From positions 434,001-498,000 of the forward strand of contig NZ_FOLP01000001.1 in assembly GCF_900112425.1 (NCBI RefSeq): a stretch of DNA of 64,000 nucleotides, written 5' to 3'. Positions 1 to 8,800 of the stretch are shown one piece after another (position 1 is the stretch's first letter; each line of letters opens with the position of its first letter). Under the pieces are notes generated by a model, which saw only the letters and a program-made list of their open reading frames with translations, ran no database searches and was not told the origin of the DNA. A program made the translations under genes and the position numbers. Origin of the DNA: Variovorax sp. OK212. Lineage in GTDB: Bacteria > Pseudomonadota > Gammaproteobacteria > Burkholderiales > Burkholderiaceae_C.

Positions 1-825
1 ACCCGCGCCGCCGAGCGCGTGTTCACCAGCGCGCCCGCGGTCAGCGCGCAGCTCAAGGCGCTGGAAGACGAGCTGGGCGTGAAGCTGTTCGAGCGCACGC
101 CGCGCGGCATGTCGCTCACCGAAGCCGGCGTCAGCCTGCTCGAGGAGGCCGAACGCACGCTCGACTCGGCCACGCGCATGCGCTCGGCCGCCGAGCAGCT
201 GCGCGGCGCGGCGCAGGGCGTGGTGCGCTTCGGCACCGTGGTCGACCCGGTCGCGCTGCGGCTGGGCGAGGTGCTGGTGGCGCTGGCCGAGCGCCATCCG
301 CAGGTCACGCTGCAGCTCAGGCAGGGGCTGTCTTTCGAGACGCTCGCGGCCGTGCAGCGCGGCGAGCTCGATTGCGCCTACGTGCTCAGCGACAGCCCGC
401 AGATCGACGGGCTGGAGATGGTCCGGCTGAGCCCGGTGGACCTGGTCGTGACGCTGCCGCTGGCGGTGGCGCAGGCGCAGCCCGACCTGTCGATCGAGCA
501 GCTCACCGAGATGCCGTGGGTCGGCACGCCGCCCTCGTGCATCCTGCGCGTGCACCTGGACAAGCTGTTCGCCGGCGCCGGCCGCGAGTACCGCCAGGGC
601 CGCACCGCCGACGGCGAGAGCGCCATCCGCAGCATGGTCGCGAGCGGCATGGGCGCGGGCCTGCTGCGCAGCGACTACGCGGAGCAGGGCGAGCGCAACG
701 GCGAGCTGGCGATCTGGAAAGGGTGGCGCTCGCACACCTGGCTGTGCTGGGTGGCGCCGGCGGGCGGCAAGAAGCCCGTGGCGGTCGAGGCCGTGCGCAG
801 CGCGGTGATGGAGGCGTGGGCCTGA
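1..825 (+). CDS. LysR-family transcriptional regulator, 5' truncated by window edge
   Basis: The reading frame is open from base 1 and begins inside the winged helix-turn-helix (TRAAERVFTSAPAVSAQLKA), so the true start lies before the window; the GTG at 19 is not a credible start because it would cut the recognition helix region. The visible part keeps the end of the HTH (LFERTPRGMSLTEAG) followed by a periplasmic-binding-like effector domain (about residues 75-270). It probably controls a gene outside the window on the left, since LysR targets are usually divergent. The effector is unknown. Identification to family is firm; the target is not inferable from this window. Confidence 0.9.
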   Translation, partial: TRAAERVFTSAPAVSAQLKALEDELGVKLFERTPRGMSLTEAGVSLLEEAERTLDSATRMRSAAEQLRGAAQGVVRFGTVVDPVALRLGEVLVALAERHPQVTLQLRQGLSFETLAAVQRGELDCAYVLSDSPQIDGLEMVRLSPVDLVVTLPLAVAQAQPDLSIEQLTEMPWVGTPPSCILRVHLDKLFAGAGREYRQGRTADGESAIRSMVASGMGAGLLRSDYAEQGERNGELAIWKGWRSHTWLCWVAPAGGKKPVAVEAVRSAVMEAWA

Positions 826-860
826 GCGCGCGCGGATTCGTGCCGCGCAAGACTGACCGG

Positions 861-916
861 AAGCTGATCTGAAGCCGGTCCCAAGCCGATCTGGAACCGA
901 TCTGGAACCGACCGGC
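861..916. repeat. Five imperfect 11-bp repeats upstream of the nickel permease gene
   Basis: Consecutive units AAGCTGATCTG, AAGCCGGTCCC, AAGCCGATCTGG, AACCGATCTGG and AACCGACCGGC occupy 861-916. The period is close to one helical turn, as expected of a clustered protein-binding site, and the block lies 55 bp before the permease ATG. No function is shown; it may also be a drifted tandem duplication. Confidence 0.5.
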
Positions 917-970
917 ACCGGCCGTTGCCGCGCGGTACGATCCCCGCCGCTTCTCCACGCCCCGCTCTTC

Positions 971-1789
971 ATGACCGCTGAAATCGCGCCCCTGCCTGGC
1001 CTCCTGCTGATGTTCGTGCTCGGGCTGCGGCACGGCCTGGACCCCGATCACATCGCCTGCATCGACGGCCTCACATGGCGCGCGCTGTCGCACAGGCACC
1101 GCCACGCGGGCTGGGTGGGCACGCTGTTCGCGGTCGGCCACGGCCTGCTGGTGACGGCCATCGCGGTGGTGGTGAGCCGCCTCACGCTGCACATCGATCC
1201 GCCGGCCGTGGTGGTGCAGGTCTTCGAGTGGATTCCCACCGCGCTGCTGTTGCTGGTGGGCACGCTCAACCTGCGGCTGCTGCTGAGCCGCAACGAGGCC
1301 TACGCGCCCATGGGCTGGAAGATGAGCCTGATCCCCAGCGGCCTGCGCACGCGGTCGAGCGCGTGGGCCATCGTGGTCATCGGCGTGCTGTTCGCCACCG
1401 TGTTCGACACCGCCACGCAGGCCGCGGCCTGGGGCTACGTGGCGAGCAACCGCGACGGCGGCGCCTGGGCGGCGCTGGCGGCGGGCCTCGCCTTCACCGG
1501 CGGCATGGTCATCACCGACACGCTCGACGGCCGCCTCGTGTGCCGCATCAGCCGCAGCGCCGAAGGGCCCGAGGCCGGGCGCAAGGCGCGGCGCATCCTG
1601 GGCTGGCTGATCGTCTTCATCTCGTACGCCGTGGCCGCCTACAACCTGGCCAAGGCATGGTTCCCGCAGGTCGAGCTCAGCGACATCGCGTTCTCGTGGG
1701 CCGGCTTCGCGCTGGTGGCCGTGATGCTCGCGCTGTGGAGCTGGATCGTCCGCGCCCGGGCACGCGCCCGCGCCGGCCACCGCCACTGA
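971..1789 (+). CDS. HoxN/NixA (NiCoT) family nickel/cobalt permease
   Basis: A 272-residue membrane protein, shorter than typical NiCoT permeases (about 330-350). It carries the family signature in the second helix region, RHGLDPDHIACIDG (about residues 18-31), a variant of the metal-binding HAxDADHI motif, and the second signature FDTATQAAAWG (about residues 140-150), matching the FDTATE-type motif. Several hydrophobic segments follow. The role known for the family is secondary uptake of Ni2+ or Co2+ across the inner membrane. The ATG at 971 is the first start after the repeat block. No urease, hydrogenase or cobalamin gene is nearby, so the metal cannot be assigned from context. Confidence 0.82.
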   Translation: MTAEIAPLPGLLLMFVLGLRHGLDPDHIACIDGLTWRALSHRHRHAGWVGTLFAVGHGLLVTAIAVVVSRLTLHIDPPAVVVQVFEWIPTALLLLVGTLNLRLLLSRNEAYAPMGWKMSLIPSGLRTRSSAWAIVVIGVLFATVFDTATQAAAWGYVASNRDGGAWAALAAGLAFTGGMVITDTLDGRLVCRISRSAEGPEAGRKARRILGWLIVFISYAVAAYNLAKAWFPQVELSDIAFSWAGFALVAVMLALWSWIVRARARARAGHRH

Positions 1790-1863
1790 GATTCCGGCGG
1801 GCTGAAAACCCTGGGTTTCGGGGGTGGCACGGGCACGTGCTCGCTGTCATCATTCGCCGCTGA

Positions 1864-4800
1864 ATGAACCAAGACCCCACCCAAGGCTCCACGCCCCTCG
1901 TCGATCTCCTGCGCCGCGCCAGGCAAGCGCTGTCGGATCCCTCGGGCGCATGGCGGGGCGCACGGAAGGATGAGTCGCCGGCCACGGCCGAAGCCGGGTA
2001 CGTGGTGCTGATCGCCGTCGGCGAAGACGGCAGCCGGGCGCGGGTGGTCTCGGGCCGCGGCACCGACATCGAGGCCGCATGGCAGGCCGCCGCGAAGGCG
2101 GCCGATGCGCAGGTCCGCCGCGCCGCCCGGCCGCCGCAGCGCCTGCGCGCCGAGGTGGTCGACCAGGTGACGCCCATGACCTGGGGCGCGCTGAAAGCGA
2201 AGTTGGCGCAAACCAAGCGCAACTACTTCAACCTGGGCATCGCGCTCGACGCGCAGTTCGAGCTTGCGCTGCTCGCGCAGGAAATGCACGGCAGCGCCAT
2301 CCTCTACAACGGCGACGTCGACCATGCCGAGCCCAACACCGGCAACCTGCGCCTGCACGGCAAGCGCCGCTTCGGCCGCGAGATCGACTTTCCGTCGGAC
2401 GACGGCACGCCCGTGTGGTGCTTCACCACGCGCGCCGTGTACGCCGATGCCAAGGGCGCGTGGCCGATCGAGGCCGAAGGGCAGGCGGCGGGCTTTCGCG
2501 CGCTGCACGACTGGAACGCGCCGCAGGTGCACGCGATGGTCGAAGACGCCAGCGCCTACCTCGCCGCGCAGGTCAAGCCCACGGGCGAGTTCGCGTACGG
2601 CTGGTTCCCGTGCTTCGACCGCGCCATTCCCACCTACAACACGCTGCGCCATGCGAGCTCGACTTACGCGATGCTCGAGGCCTGGGAGGTCACGCGCGGC
2701 GGCAGCGCCGCCGACGCGACAGACGACAAGCTCAAGGCCGCCATCGACCGCTCGCTGGCCTTCCTGACCGGCACGCTGATCCGCCCCGCCCACCTGCCCG
2801 ACGGCACGCGCGCGGCCTACCTGCTGGACGTCGGCAACGAGGTCAAGCTCGGCGGCAACGCCGTGTGCCTGCTGGCGCTGGTGAAGTACACCGAGCTCAC
2901 GGGCGACCGCCGGCACCTGCCGCTCATGGAGCAGCTGGCGCTGGGCATCCGCCACATGCAGGACCCGCAGACCGGCAGCTTCGTGCACGTGCTCAACGCG
3001 CCGGCGCTCGACGTGAAGGCGAAGTTCCGCGTCATCTACTACGACGGCGAGGCCGCCTTCGGCCTGATGCGGCTGTACGGCCTCACGCGCGACGCGCGCT
3101 GGCTCGCGATCGTCGAGAAGGCCTTCGAGCACTTCATTGCCGCGGAGCACTGGCGCGCGCACGACCACTGGCTGAGCTACTGCGTGAACGAGCTCACGCG
3201 CTACCGGCCCGAAACGCGCTACTACCAGTTCGGCCTGCGCAACGTGGCGGGCTACCTCGACTTCGTGCTCGAGCGCATCACCACCTTCCCCACGCTGCTC
3301 GAGCTGATGATGGCCGCGCGCGAGATGGTGCTGCGGCTGGAGGCCGACCCCGCGCTGCGGCCGCTGCTGGCCGGGCTCGACCGCGCCAAGTTTGATCGCG
3401 CGCTGGCGTACCGCGCGCGCTACCTCGCCAACGGCCACTTCTGGCCCGAGCTGGCGATGTTCTTCCGCAACCCCGCGCGCATCGCCGGTTCGTTCTTCAT
3501 CAAGCACCACAGCTTTCGCGTGCGCATCGACGACGTGGAGCATTACCTCTCGGGGTATGTGGCCTACCACCGGATGCTGAAGGAAGGCGAGGCACAGCGC
3601 GCCGCCACCGCGCCGGTGGCGGCCCCTGCAAGCCCGATGGCCGCCACCGGCGTGGTGGCCTGGGGCGGCGACGTGAACCTGGCGCGCCGCCAGCACTACC
3701 GCCTGCACGAGCTGGGCGGTGCGCACCGGATGCTTGGCGACATTCCCGCGCTGCGCGAGGCCGACCTGCGCATCGTCAACCTCGAATGCGTGGTGGCGAC
3801 CGCGGGCGAGCAGGGCGTGGACAAGGACGAGACCGCGCCGTACTACTACCGCGCGCGGCCCGAGATGCTCGCGGTGCTCACCGAGGCCGGCATCGGCATG
3901 GTGGCCACCGCCAACAACCACAGCGGCGACTACGGACCCGAGGCGCTCGTGGAGCAGCAGGGCCTGCTCGACGCCGCGGGCATCGCCCATGCCGGCACCG
4001 GCCCCACGCTGGAGGCCGCGCTGCGCCCCGCGTTGCGCCGCGCGGGCGGCGTGCGCGTGGCGCTGTTCTCGCTCGACGCCACGCAGCCGCGCTTCGCTGC
4101 GAGCGTCGAGCGCCCGGGTGCCGCCTGGCTGCCGCTGGACGACCCCGGCGCCTGGACCGCCACGCTGGCGCCGCGCATCGAGGCCGCGCGCCGCGAGGCC
4201 GACGTGGTGCTGGTGGCGGTGCACTGGGGCGACAACCTCGAGACGGTGCCTTCGAAGGCCGAGATCGCGGTCGGCCACGCGCTTGTCGATGCAGGCGCCG
4301 ACGCGGTGCTCGGCACCTCGGCGCACGTGCTGCAGGGCATCGAGGTCTACCGCGGCCGGCCGATCCTGCACGACGCGGGCGACCTGCTGTTCGACTCCGT
4401 GCGCGACGACCTGGGCGACGGCGGCGTGTTCTCGCTCACGCTGGGATTGCGCGGCGTCGAGGAGGTGGTGTTCACACCCATCGGCGTCGGCTTCGGGTTC
4501 TCGCGGCAGCGCGAGGGCGACGAGGCCAGCGCGCTCTGCGAACGCTTCGCCGCGCAGTGCCGTGCGCTCGGCACCGAGATGACGTTGCTGCCGAACGGGC
4601 GTTGCGCGGTGCGCCTCTCACCGCCCGAACTGCAGCCCGGGCGCCTCGCCGTCCGCGCGGACGACACGCCGCCGGCGTTGCCCCCGGCCCCCGTCATCGG
4701 CCCGGCGCCGGTGCCGCGCCCCGAATGGACGGTCGACGCGGTGCCCGACGATGCACGCATCACGCCGCTGCAACTGGGCCCGCTGCGGCTCCTGGGCCTG

Positions 4801-6696
4801 CGCTGCGCGCCCCGGCAGATCGCCGGACGGCGGCTGCTGTGGGTCGAGTCCTTCTGGAGCGCCGACGCACCGGTGACGCAGGACCTGCGCATCCAGTTCC
4901 GCGCGCTGCCGATGCGCAGCACCCGCATGCCCGCGTGGGGCACGGGCATGGACCACGACCCCTGCGACTGGATGTGGCCCACCAGCCGCTGGGAGCCGGG
5001 GCGCATCTACCGCGACCGCTACGGCCTGCGTCCGCCGCGCGCCAGCCTGATGAGCAGCGACGTGCTGCAGCTCGAAGTGCGCCTGCGCACCGGTTCGCCC
5101 GGCATGGCCGAGCCGCCGCCGCGCCGCCTGGCGCTGTGGTGCGGGCTGCGCGTGCCGGCGCTGCCCACGCCGCTGCCGCAGCGCGGCGCGCCCACCCTCG
5201 CGGCCGACCGGCCCGGCGCGGGCGCAAGCCCCGAGCCGGCCTGGACCGCCGCGCAACTGCAGCAGGCCACGGGCGGGCAGTGGCTGGTCGCGCCACCGCC
5301 CGGCTGGCTCGCCAATTCAGTGGTGCGCGGCCCGGTGCAGATGGGCCTGCTGCCCAGGCCCGCGCTGTTCATCGCCTCGGACTTCCCCACGCTGGCCGCG
5401 CATGAGAACTACAGCAAGCCGCGCCCGGACCGATGGGACAGCCACCGCGAGTTGCCCGCGCTGCATGGCGCGCTGGCCGGTGCGGTCGTCGCGCACCCGG
5501 TCGACGGGCTCGACCCGGCGTTCCCGCTGCTGCAGGTGGCCGACCCGATCGCCGCCCTGATCGCCATGGGCGCCGCCGCGCGCGAGCGCTACCGGGGCTT
5601 CGTGGTGGGCGTGACCGGCACGGTCGGCAAGTCGTCCACCATCGCCATGCTGCGCGACCTGTTGCCCGAGCGCGCGCGCGTGCACACCACCGTCGGCAAC
5701 TACAACTCGCGCGTGGGCGTGCCGGCCACCCTGGCCGGCCTGGCGCCCGACACCGACGTGTGCATCCTCGAGATGGCGCAAAGCGGCCTGTGGATGGACC
5801 GTGGCCCCATCTCGCTGATGGCGCGGCCGCACGTGGCCGTCATCACCGAGATCGGCCTGTCGCAGACCCGCCAGGCGTCCACGCTGGCGCTCACGGCCGA
5901 GTACAAGTCGCGCATCTTCCTGGGGCTGGAGCCCGGCGGCGTGGCCATCGTGCCCGATCACATGGCCTGCCTGCGGCAGGTGGTGGACGCCGCGGCCTGC
6001 ACCGCGGGCGCCATCTGGGTGGTGGGCACCGGGCCGGACGCCAACGTGCGCGTGCTCGACACCCGGCCCGAGCCCGGTGGCGGTTGCCGCGTGCGTATCG
6101 CCGTGCCGGGGCGCACGCACGAGTACATCTTCCCGGTGGACAGCGCGGGGCTGGTGCGCAATTCGGCGCTGGCCTTCGCCGCGCTGATGGCCATGGGCTT
6201 CGACGCCGAAGCCGCCTGCGCGCGCATGCCGCAGGTGCGGCTGCCCGCCTCCGTGATGCAGGTGCGCGCGCTGCGCACCCGGGCCGGCGTGCAGGCCACG
6301 CTGATCGACGACAGCTGGAACGCCGAGGTCATGTCGATGCGCAACGCCATGGAGTTCGTGCGCACCTACCAGCGCGCGCCGCACGGGCCGGTGGTGCGCA
6401 AGATCGGCGTGCTGGGGCGCATCGTCAACCTCGACAACGAGGCCGAGGCCATGCACCGCGGCCTGGCCGCGCCGGTGCTCGCGTCGGGCATCGAGCACCT
6501 GGTGACGCACGGCGAGGAAATGCGCTGGCTGCGCGAGGAAATGCCGGCCGGCCTGCTCGGCCCGCACTTCGACGACGCCACGCAGCTTGCGGGCTACCTC
6601 GGCGGCATCCTGCGCGACGGCGACCTGGTGCTGGTGAAGGGCGACCGCGACCGGTCGGACTTCGGCCACATCCCCGGCCTGCTGGAGCAGCTGTGA
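1864..6696 (+). CDS. Three-part fusion: helical domain, CapA-type metallophosphoesterase, Mur-ligase domain
   Basis: A 1610-residue protein with an ATG start. Residues about 230-580 form a helical, toroid-like region of unassigned family (NTLRHASSTYAMLEAW, NAVCLLALVKYTELTG). Residues about 598-880 are a CapA/PgsA-type calcineurin-fold domain: GGDVNLAR (about 602), NLECVV, ATANNHSGDYG (about 682-692), VHWGDN and the closing HVLQGIEVYRGRPILHDAGD. After a probable beta-rich stretch (about 950-1130), residues about 1225-1610 are a Mur-ligase ATPase with P-loop VTGTVGKSST (about 1250), the YNSRVGVP segment and a ligase C-terminal domain including DDSWNAE. CapA and CapB/PgsB make poly-gamma-glutamate as separate proteins; the fusion suggests ATP-dependent amide ligation of an unidentified product. 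The next gene overlaps its stop codon. No CapC/PgsC-like gene is present. Confidence 0.75.
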   Translation: MNQDPTQGSTPLVDLLRRARQALSDPSGAWRGARKDESPATAEAGYVVLIAVGEDGSRARVVSGRGTDIEAAWQAAAKAADAQVRRAARPPQRLRAEVVDQVTPMTWGALKAKLAQTKRNYFNLGIALDAQFELALLAQEMHGSAILYNGDVDHAEPNTGNLRLHGKRRFGREIDFPSDDGTPVWCFTTRAVYADAKGAWPIEAEGQAAGFRALHDWNAPQVHAMVEDASAYLAAQVKPTGEFAYGWFPCFDRAIPTYNTLRHASSTYAMLEAWEVTRGGSAADATDDKLKAAIDRSLAFLTGTLIRPAHLPDGTRAAYLLDVGNEVKLGGNAVCLLALVKYTELTGDRRHLPLMEQLALGIRHMQDPQTGSFVHVLNAPALDVKAKFRVIYYDGEAAFGLMRLYGLTRDARWLAIVEKAFEHFIAAEHWRAHDHWLSYCVNELTRYRPETRYYQFGLRNVAGYLDFVLERITTFPTLLELMMAAREMVLRLEADPALRPLLAGLDRAKFDRALAYRARYLANGHFWPELAMFFRNPARIAGSFFIKHHSFRVRIDDVEHYLSGYVAYHRMLKEGEAQRAATAPVAAPASPMAATGVVAWGGDVNLARRQHYRLHELGGAHRMLGDIPALREADLRIVNLECVVATAGEQGVDKDETAPYYYRARPEMLAVLTEAGIGMVATANNHSGDYGPEALVEQQGLLDAAGIAHAGTGPTLEAALRPALRRAGGVRVALFSLDATQPRFAASVERPGAAWLPLDDPGAWTATLAPRIEAARREADVVLVAVHWGDNLETVPSKAEIAVGHALVDAGADAVLGTSAHVLQGIEVYRGRPILHDAGDLLFDSVRDDLGDGGVFSLTLGLRGVEEVVFTPIGVGFGFSRQREGDEASALCERFAAQCRALGTEMTLLPNGRCAVRLSPPELQPGRLAVRADDTPPALPPAPVIGPAPVPRPEWTVDAVPDDARITPLQLGPLRLLGLRCAPRQIAGRRLLWVESFWSADAPVTQDLRIQFRALPMRSTRMPAWGTGMDHDPCDWMWPTSRWEPGRIYRDRYGLRPPRASLMSSDVLQLEVRLRTGSPGMAEPPPRRLALWCGLRVPALPTPLPQRGAPTLAADRPGAGASPEPAWTAAQLQQATGGQWLVAPPPGWLANSVVRGPVQMGLLPRPALFIASDFPTLAAHENYSKPRPDRWDSHRELPALHGALAGAVVAHPVDGLDPAFPLLQVADPIAALIAMGAAARERYRGFVVGVTGTVGKSSTIAMLRDLLPERARVHTTVGNYNSRVGVPATLAGLAPDTDVCILEMAQSGLWMDRGPISLMARPHVAVITEIGLSQTRQASTLALTAEYKSRIFLGLEPGGVAIVPDHMACLRQVVDAAACTAGAIWVVGTGPDANVRVLDTRPEPGGGCRVRIAVPGRTHEYIFPVDSAGLVRNSALAFAALMAMGFDAEAACARMPQVRLPASVMQVRALRTRAGVQATLIDDSWNAEVMSMRNAMEFVRTYQRAPHGPVVRKIGVLGRIVNLDNEAEAMHRGLAAPVLASGIEHLVTHGEEMRWLREEMPAGLLGPHFDDATQLAGYLGGILRDGDLVLVKGDRDRSDFGHIPGLLEQL

Positions 6697-7634
6697 GCGC
6701 ATCGGCCTTCTTCCTGCGGCACGCGCGCTGCGCCCTCGTGGTGCTGGCGCTGGTGCAAACGGCGTGCGCGCAACGCACCGGCCCCGACGTGCCGCGGCCC
6801 TTCGCCGCCAGCAACGACGAGGTGCTGCACTGGAACCAGCCGGCCGACCGCGCGAGTTGCCCCGACCGCCGCGGCTACCTCTGGGTGCAGCCCGCCGAAG
6901 GCCCGGCCTGCATCCGCTACTTCGCGAGCAACGACATCGACGGCGCGCGCGTGGCCATCGTGCAGTTCTCGGGCGACCGCGACAGCGTGATGAACCAGGC
7001 GCCCACGCGCATCTCCGGCAACACGGAGGCCCTTCGCACGCTCGACGCGCAACGCAGCCGCGATCGCGCGGGCGTGCCGTGGATCTTCATGGCGCGGCCC
7101 GGCACCTACGGCTCTTCGGGCGATCACCGCAGGCGGCGCGAGCCGGTGGAGTTCCATGCGCTCGACGCCGCGCTCGACGCGCTGATGCAGCGCCACCGGC
7201 TGCAGCGCATCGTGATCCTCGGCCACAGCGGCGGCGCCACCGCGGGCGCCGCGCTGCTGACCATGGGGCGCACGCGCATCGCCTGCGCGGTGCTGACCTC
7301 GGGCGCCTACGGCCTGCTGGAGCGTGCGCGCCTGCTGGGCCAGTCGAAGGGCGGGCGCACCGACACCACGGGCAGCACGCAGTTCTACGACCCGCTGGAC
7401 CACGTGCCGGGCATCGTGCGCGACCCGGCGCGGCGCATCGTGCTGATCGGCAGCCGCGAAGACCGCAACACGCCCTTCGCGCTGCAGGAGCGCTTCGGCG
7501 ACGCGGTGGCCAAGGCCGGCCACCGCATCGAGGTGCAGACGCACGCGGCGGAGCCGCCGCTGTACCACGACCTCACCGACGGCATCGGTCTGCGCACCGC
7601 GTCGCAGTGCGCGCGCGAGGCGGCGCCGCAGTAG
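6693..7634 (+). CDS. Exported alpha/beta hydrolase, translationally coupled to the CapA-Mur fusion
   Basis: GTG at 6693 overlaps the TGA of the preceding gene (GTGA), giving 313 residues that begin with a basic-hydrophobic signal sequence ending near VQTACAQ, so a periplasmic (or possibly lipid-anchored) location is likely. The nucleophile elbow GHSGGAT lies near residue 182, with later Asp (SREDRNT) and His (YHDL) as plausible partners of a catalytic triad. Coupling to the ligase gene suggests it acts on the same product, for example as a hydrolase or transferase. Substrate unknown. An upstream start is unlikely because it would run inside the fusion gene in another frame. Confidence 0.7.
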   Translation: MSASAFFLRHARCALVVLALVQTACAQRTGPDVPRPFAASNDEVLHWNQPADRASCPDRRGYLWVQPAEGPACIRYFASNDIDGARVAIVQFSGDRDSVMNQAPTRISGNTEALRTLDAQRSRDRAGVPWIFMARPGTYGSSGDHRRRREPVEFHALDAALDALMQRHRLQRIVILGHSGGATAGAALLTMGRTRIACAVLTSGAYGLLERARLLGQSKGGRTDTTGSTQFYDPLDHVPGIVRDPARRIVLIGSREDRNTPFALQERFGDAVAKAGHRIEVQTHAAEPPLYHDLTDGIGLRTASQCAREAAPQ

Positions 7635-7720
7635 GGCGGCAAGGAACGCGGAGCACGCGACATCGACGCAGCGACGCAGCGACAAGAGCAACCACAACAG
7701 ACCCTGGAGACAGCCCACGC

Positions 7721-8800
7721 ATGAGCAGCAGCACCATCACCGCGCGCGAATACGGCCACATGCCCGACGGCCGGCCCGTGACCGAATACACCCTCGACAA
7801 CGGCCGCGGCCTGAGCCTGAGCGCCATCAACCTGGGCGGCATCGTCACCGCGCTGCGCGTGCCCGACCGCCACGGGCGCAGCGCGAACGTGGTGCTGGGC
7901 CTGCCCTCGCTGGCCGAGTACCTGAAGCCGCATCCGCACTTCGGCACCGTCGTCGGGCGCTATGCGAACCGCGTCGCGGGCGGGCGCTTCACGCTCGACG
8001 GCACGGCGCACCAGCTGGGCCTGAACAACGGCGTGAACTCGCTGCACGGCGGCGCCACGGGCTTCGGCAAGCGCTACTGGGACATGGCGCCGCTGCCGGC
8101 GCAGGAGAACGGCGGCGACGTTGCCATCGAGCTGCGCTACACCAGCGCCGACGGCGAGGAGGGCTACCCCGGCGAAGTGCAGCTCGCGCTGCGCTACACG
8201 CTGCCCGCGGACACCGACACCTGGCGCATCGACTACAGCGCCACCACCGACCGGCCCACGGTGCTCAACCTGAGCCACCACGACTACTTCAACCTGGCCG
8301 GCGGCGGCTCGGTGCTCGACCACCGGCTGACGATTGCGGCGAGCCGCTACTGCCCGGTCGACGCCACGCTGATTCCGCTCGGGCTGGCCGACGTGGCCGC
8401 CACGCCCTTCGACTTCCGCACGCCGACGCGCATCGGCGAGCGCATCCGCGAAGGGCACGAGCAGCTGCTGCGCGCGCACGGCTACGACCACAACTGGGTG
8501 CTCGACCGCGGCGACGCGCCCCACGGCCTCGCGCTTGCGGCGCGCCTGGAGCACGACGCCTCGGGCCGCGTGATGGAGGTGCACACCAGCCAGCCGGGCG
8601 TGCAGTTCTATTCGGGCAATTTCCTCGACGGCAGCCTGTTCGGCAGCGAGGGCGCCAGCCTGCGCCAGGGCGACGGGCTGTGCCTGGAAACGCAGCACTT
8701 CCCCGATTCACCGAACCAGCCGGGCTTTCCGTCGACCGTGCTGCGGCCCGGCGAGCGCTTCCACAGCGCGACCGAGCACCGCTTCAGCGTGCGTGGGTGA
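7721..8800 (+). CDS. galM: Aldose 1-epimerase (galactose mutarotase)
   Basis: A 359-residue cytoplasmic enzyme interconverting alpha and beta anomers of free aldoses. Family landmarks are GRYANRVAGGRF (about residues 80-91), NGVNSLHGG (catalytic His region, about 104-112), the NLSHHDYFNLAG stretch (about 183-194) with the second catalytic His, and the C-terminal glutamate region CLETQHFPDSPNQP. The ATG at 7721 is preceded by ACCCTGGAGACAG, a usable Shine-Dalgarno. It lies next to a pentose gene cluster and converges on the AraC regulator, with 17 bp of overlap at the 3' ends. Sugar preference cannot be read from the sequence. Confidence 0.92.
   Translation: MSSSTITAREYGHMPDGRPVTEYTLDNGRGLSLSAINLGGIVTALRVPDRHGRSANVVLGLPSLAEYLKPHPHFGTVVGRYANRVAGGRFTLDGTAHQLGLNNGVNSLHGGATGFGKRYWDMAPLPAQENGGDVAIELRYTSADGEEGYPGEVQLALRYTLPADTDTWRIDYSATTDRPTVLNLSHHDYFNLAGGGSVLDHRLTIAASRYCPVDATLIPLGLADVAATPFDFRTPTRIGERIREGHEQLLRAHGYDHNWVLDRGDAPHGLALAARLEHDASGRVMEVHTSQPGVQFYSGNFLDGSLFGSEGASLRQGDGLCLETQHFPDSPNQPGFPSTVLRPGERFHSATEHRFSVRG

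Noticed and set aside
790..970. Cobalamin or nickel riboswitch upstream of the NiCoT gene
   Set aside because: No B12-box or other riboswitch core is visible; only short repeats are present.
1639..4371. A 910-codon minus-strand frame opposite the CapA-Mur gene
   Set aside because: Composition is biased (His, Arg, Gly, Val) and no motif is present; the plus strand has clear catalytic motifs.
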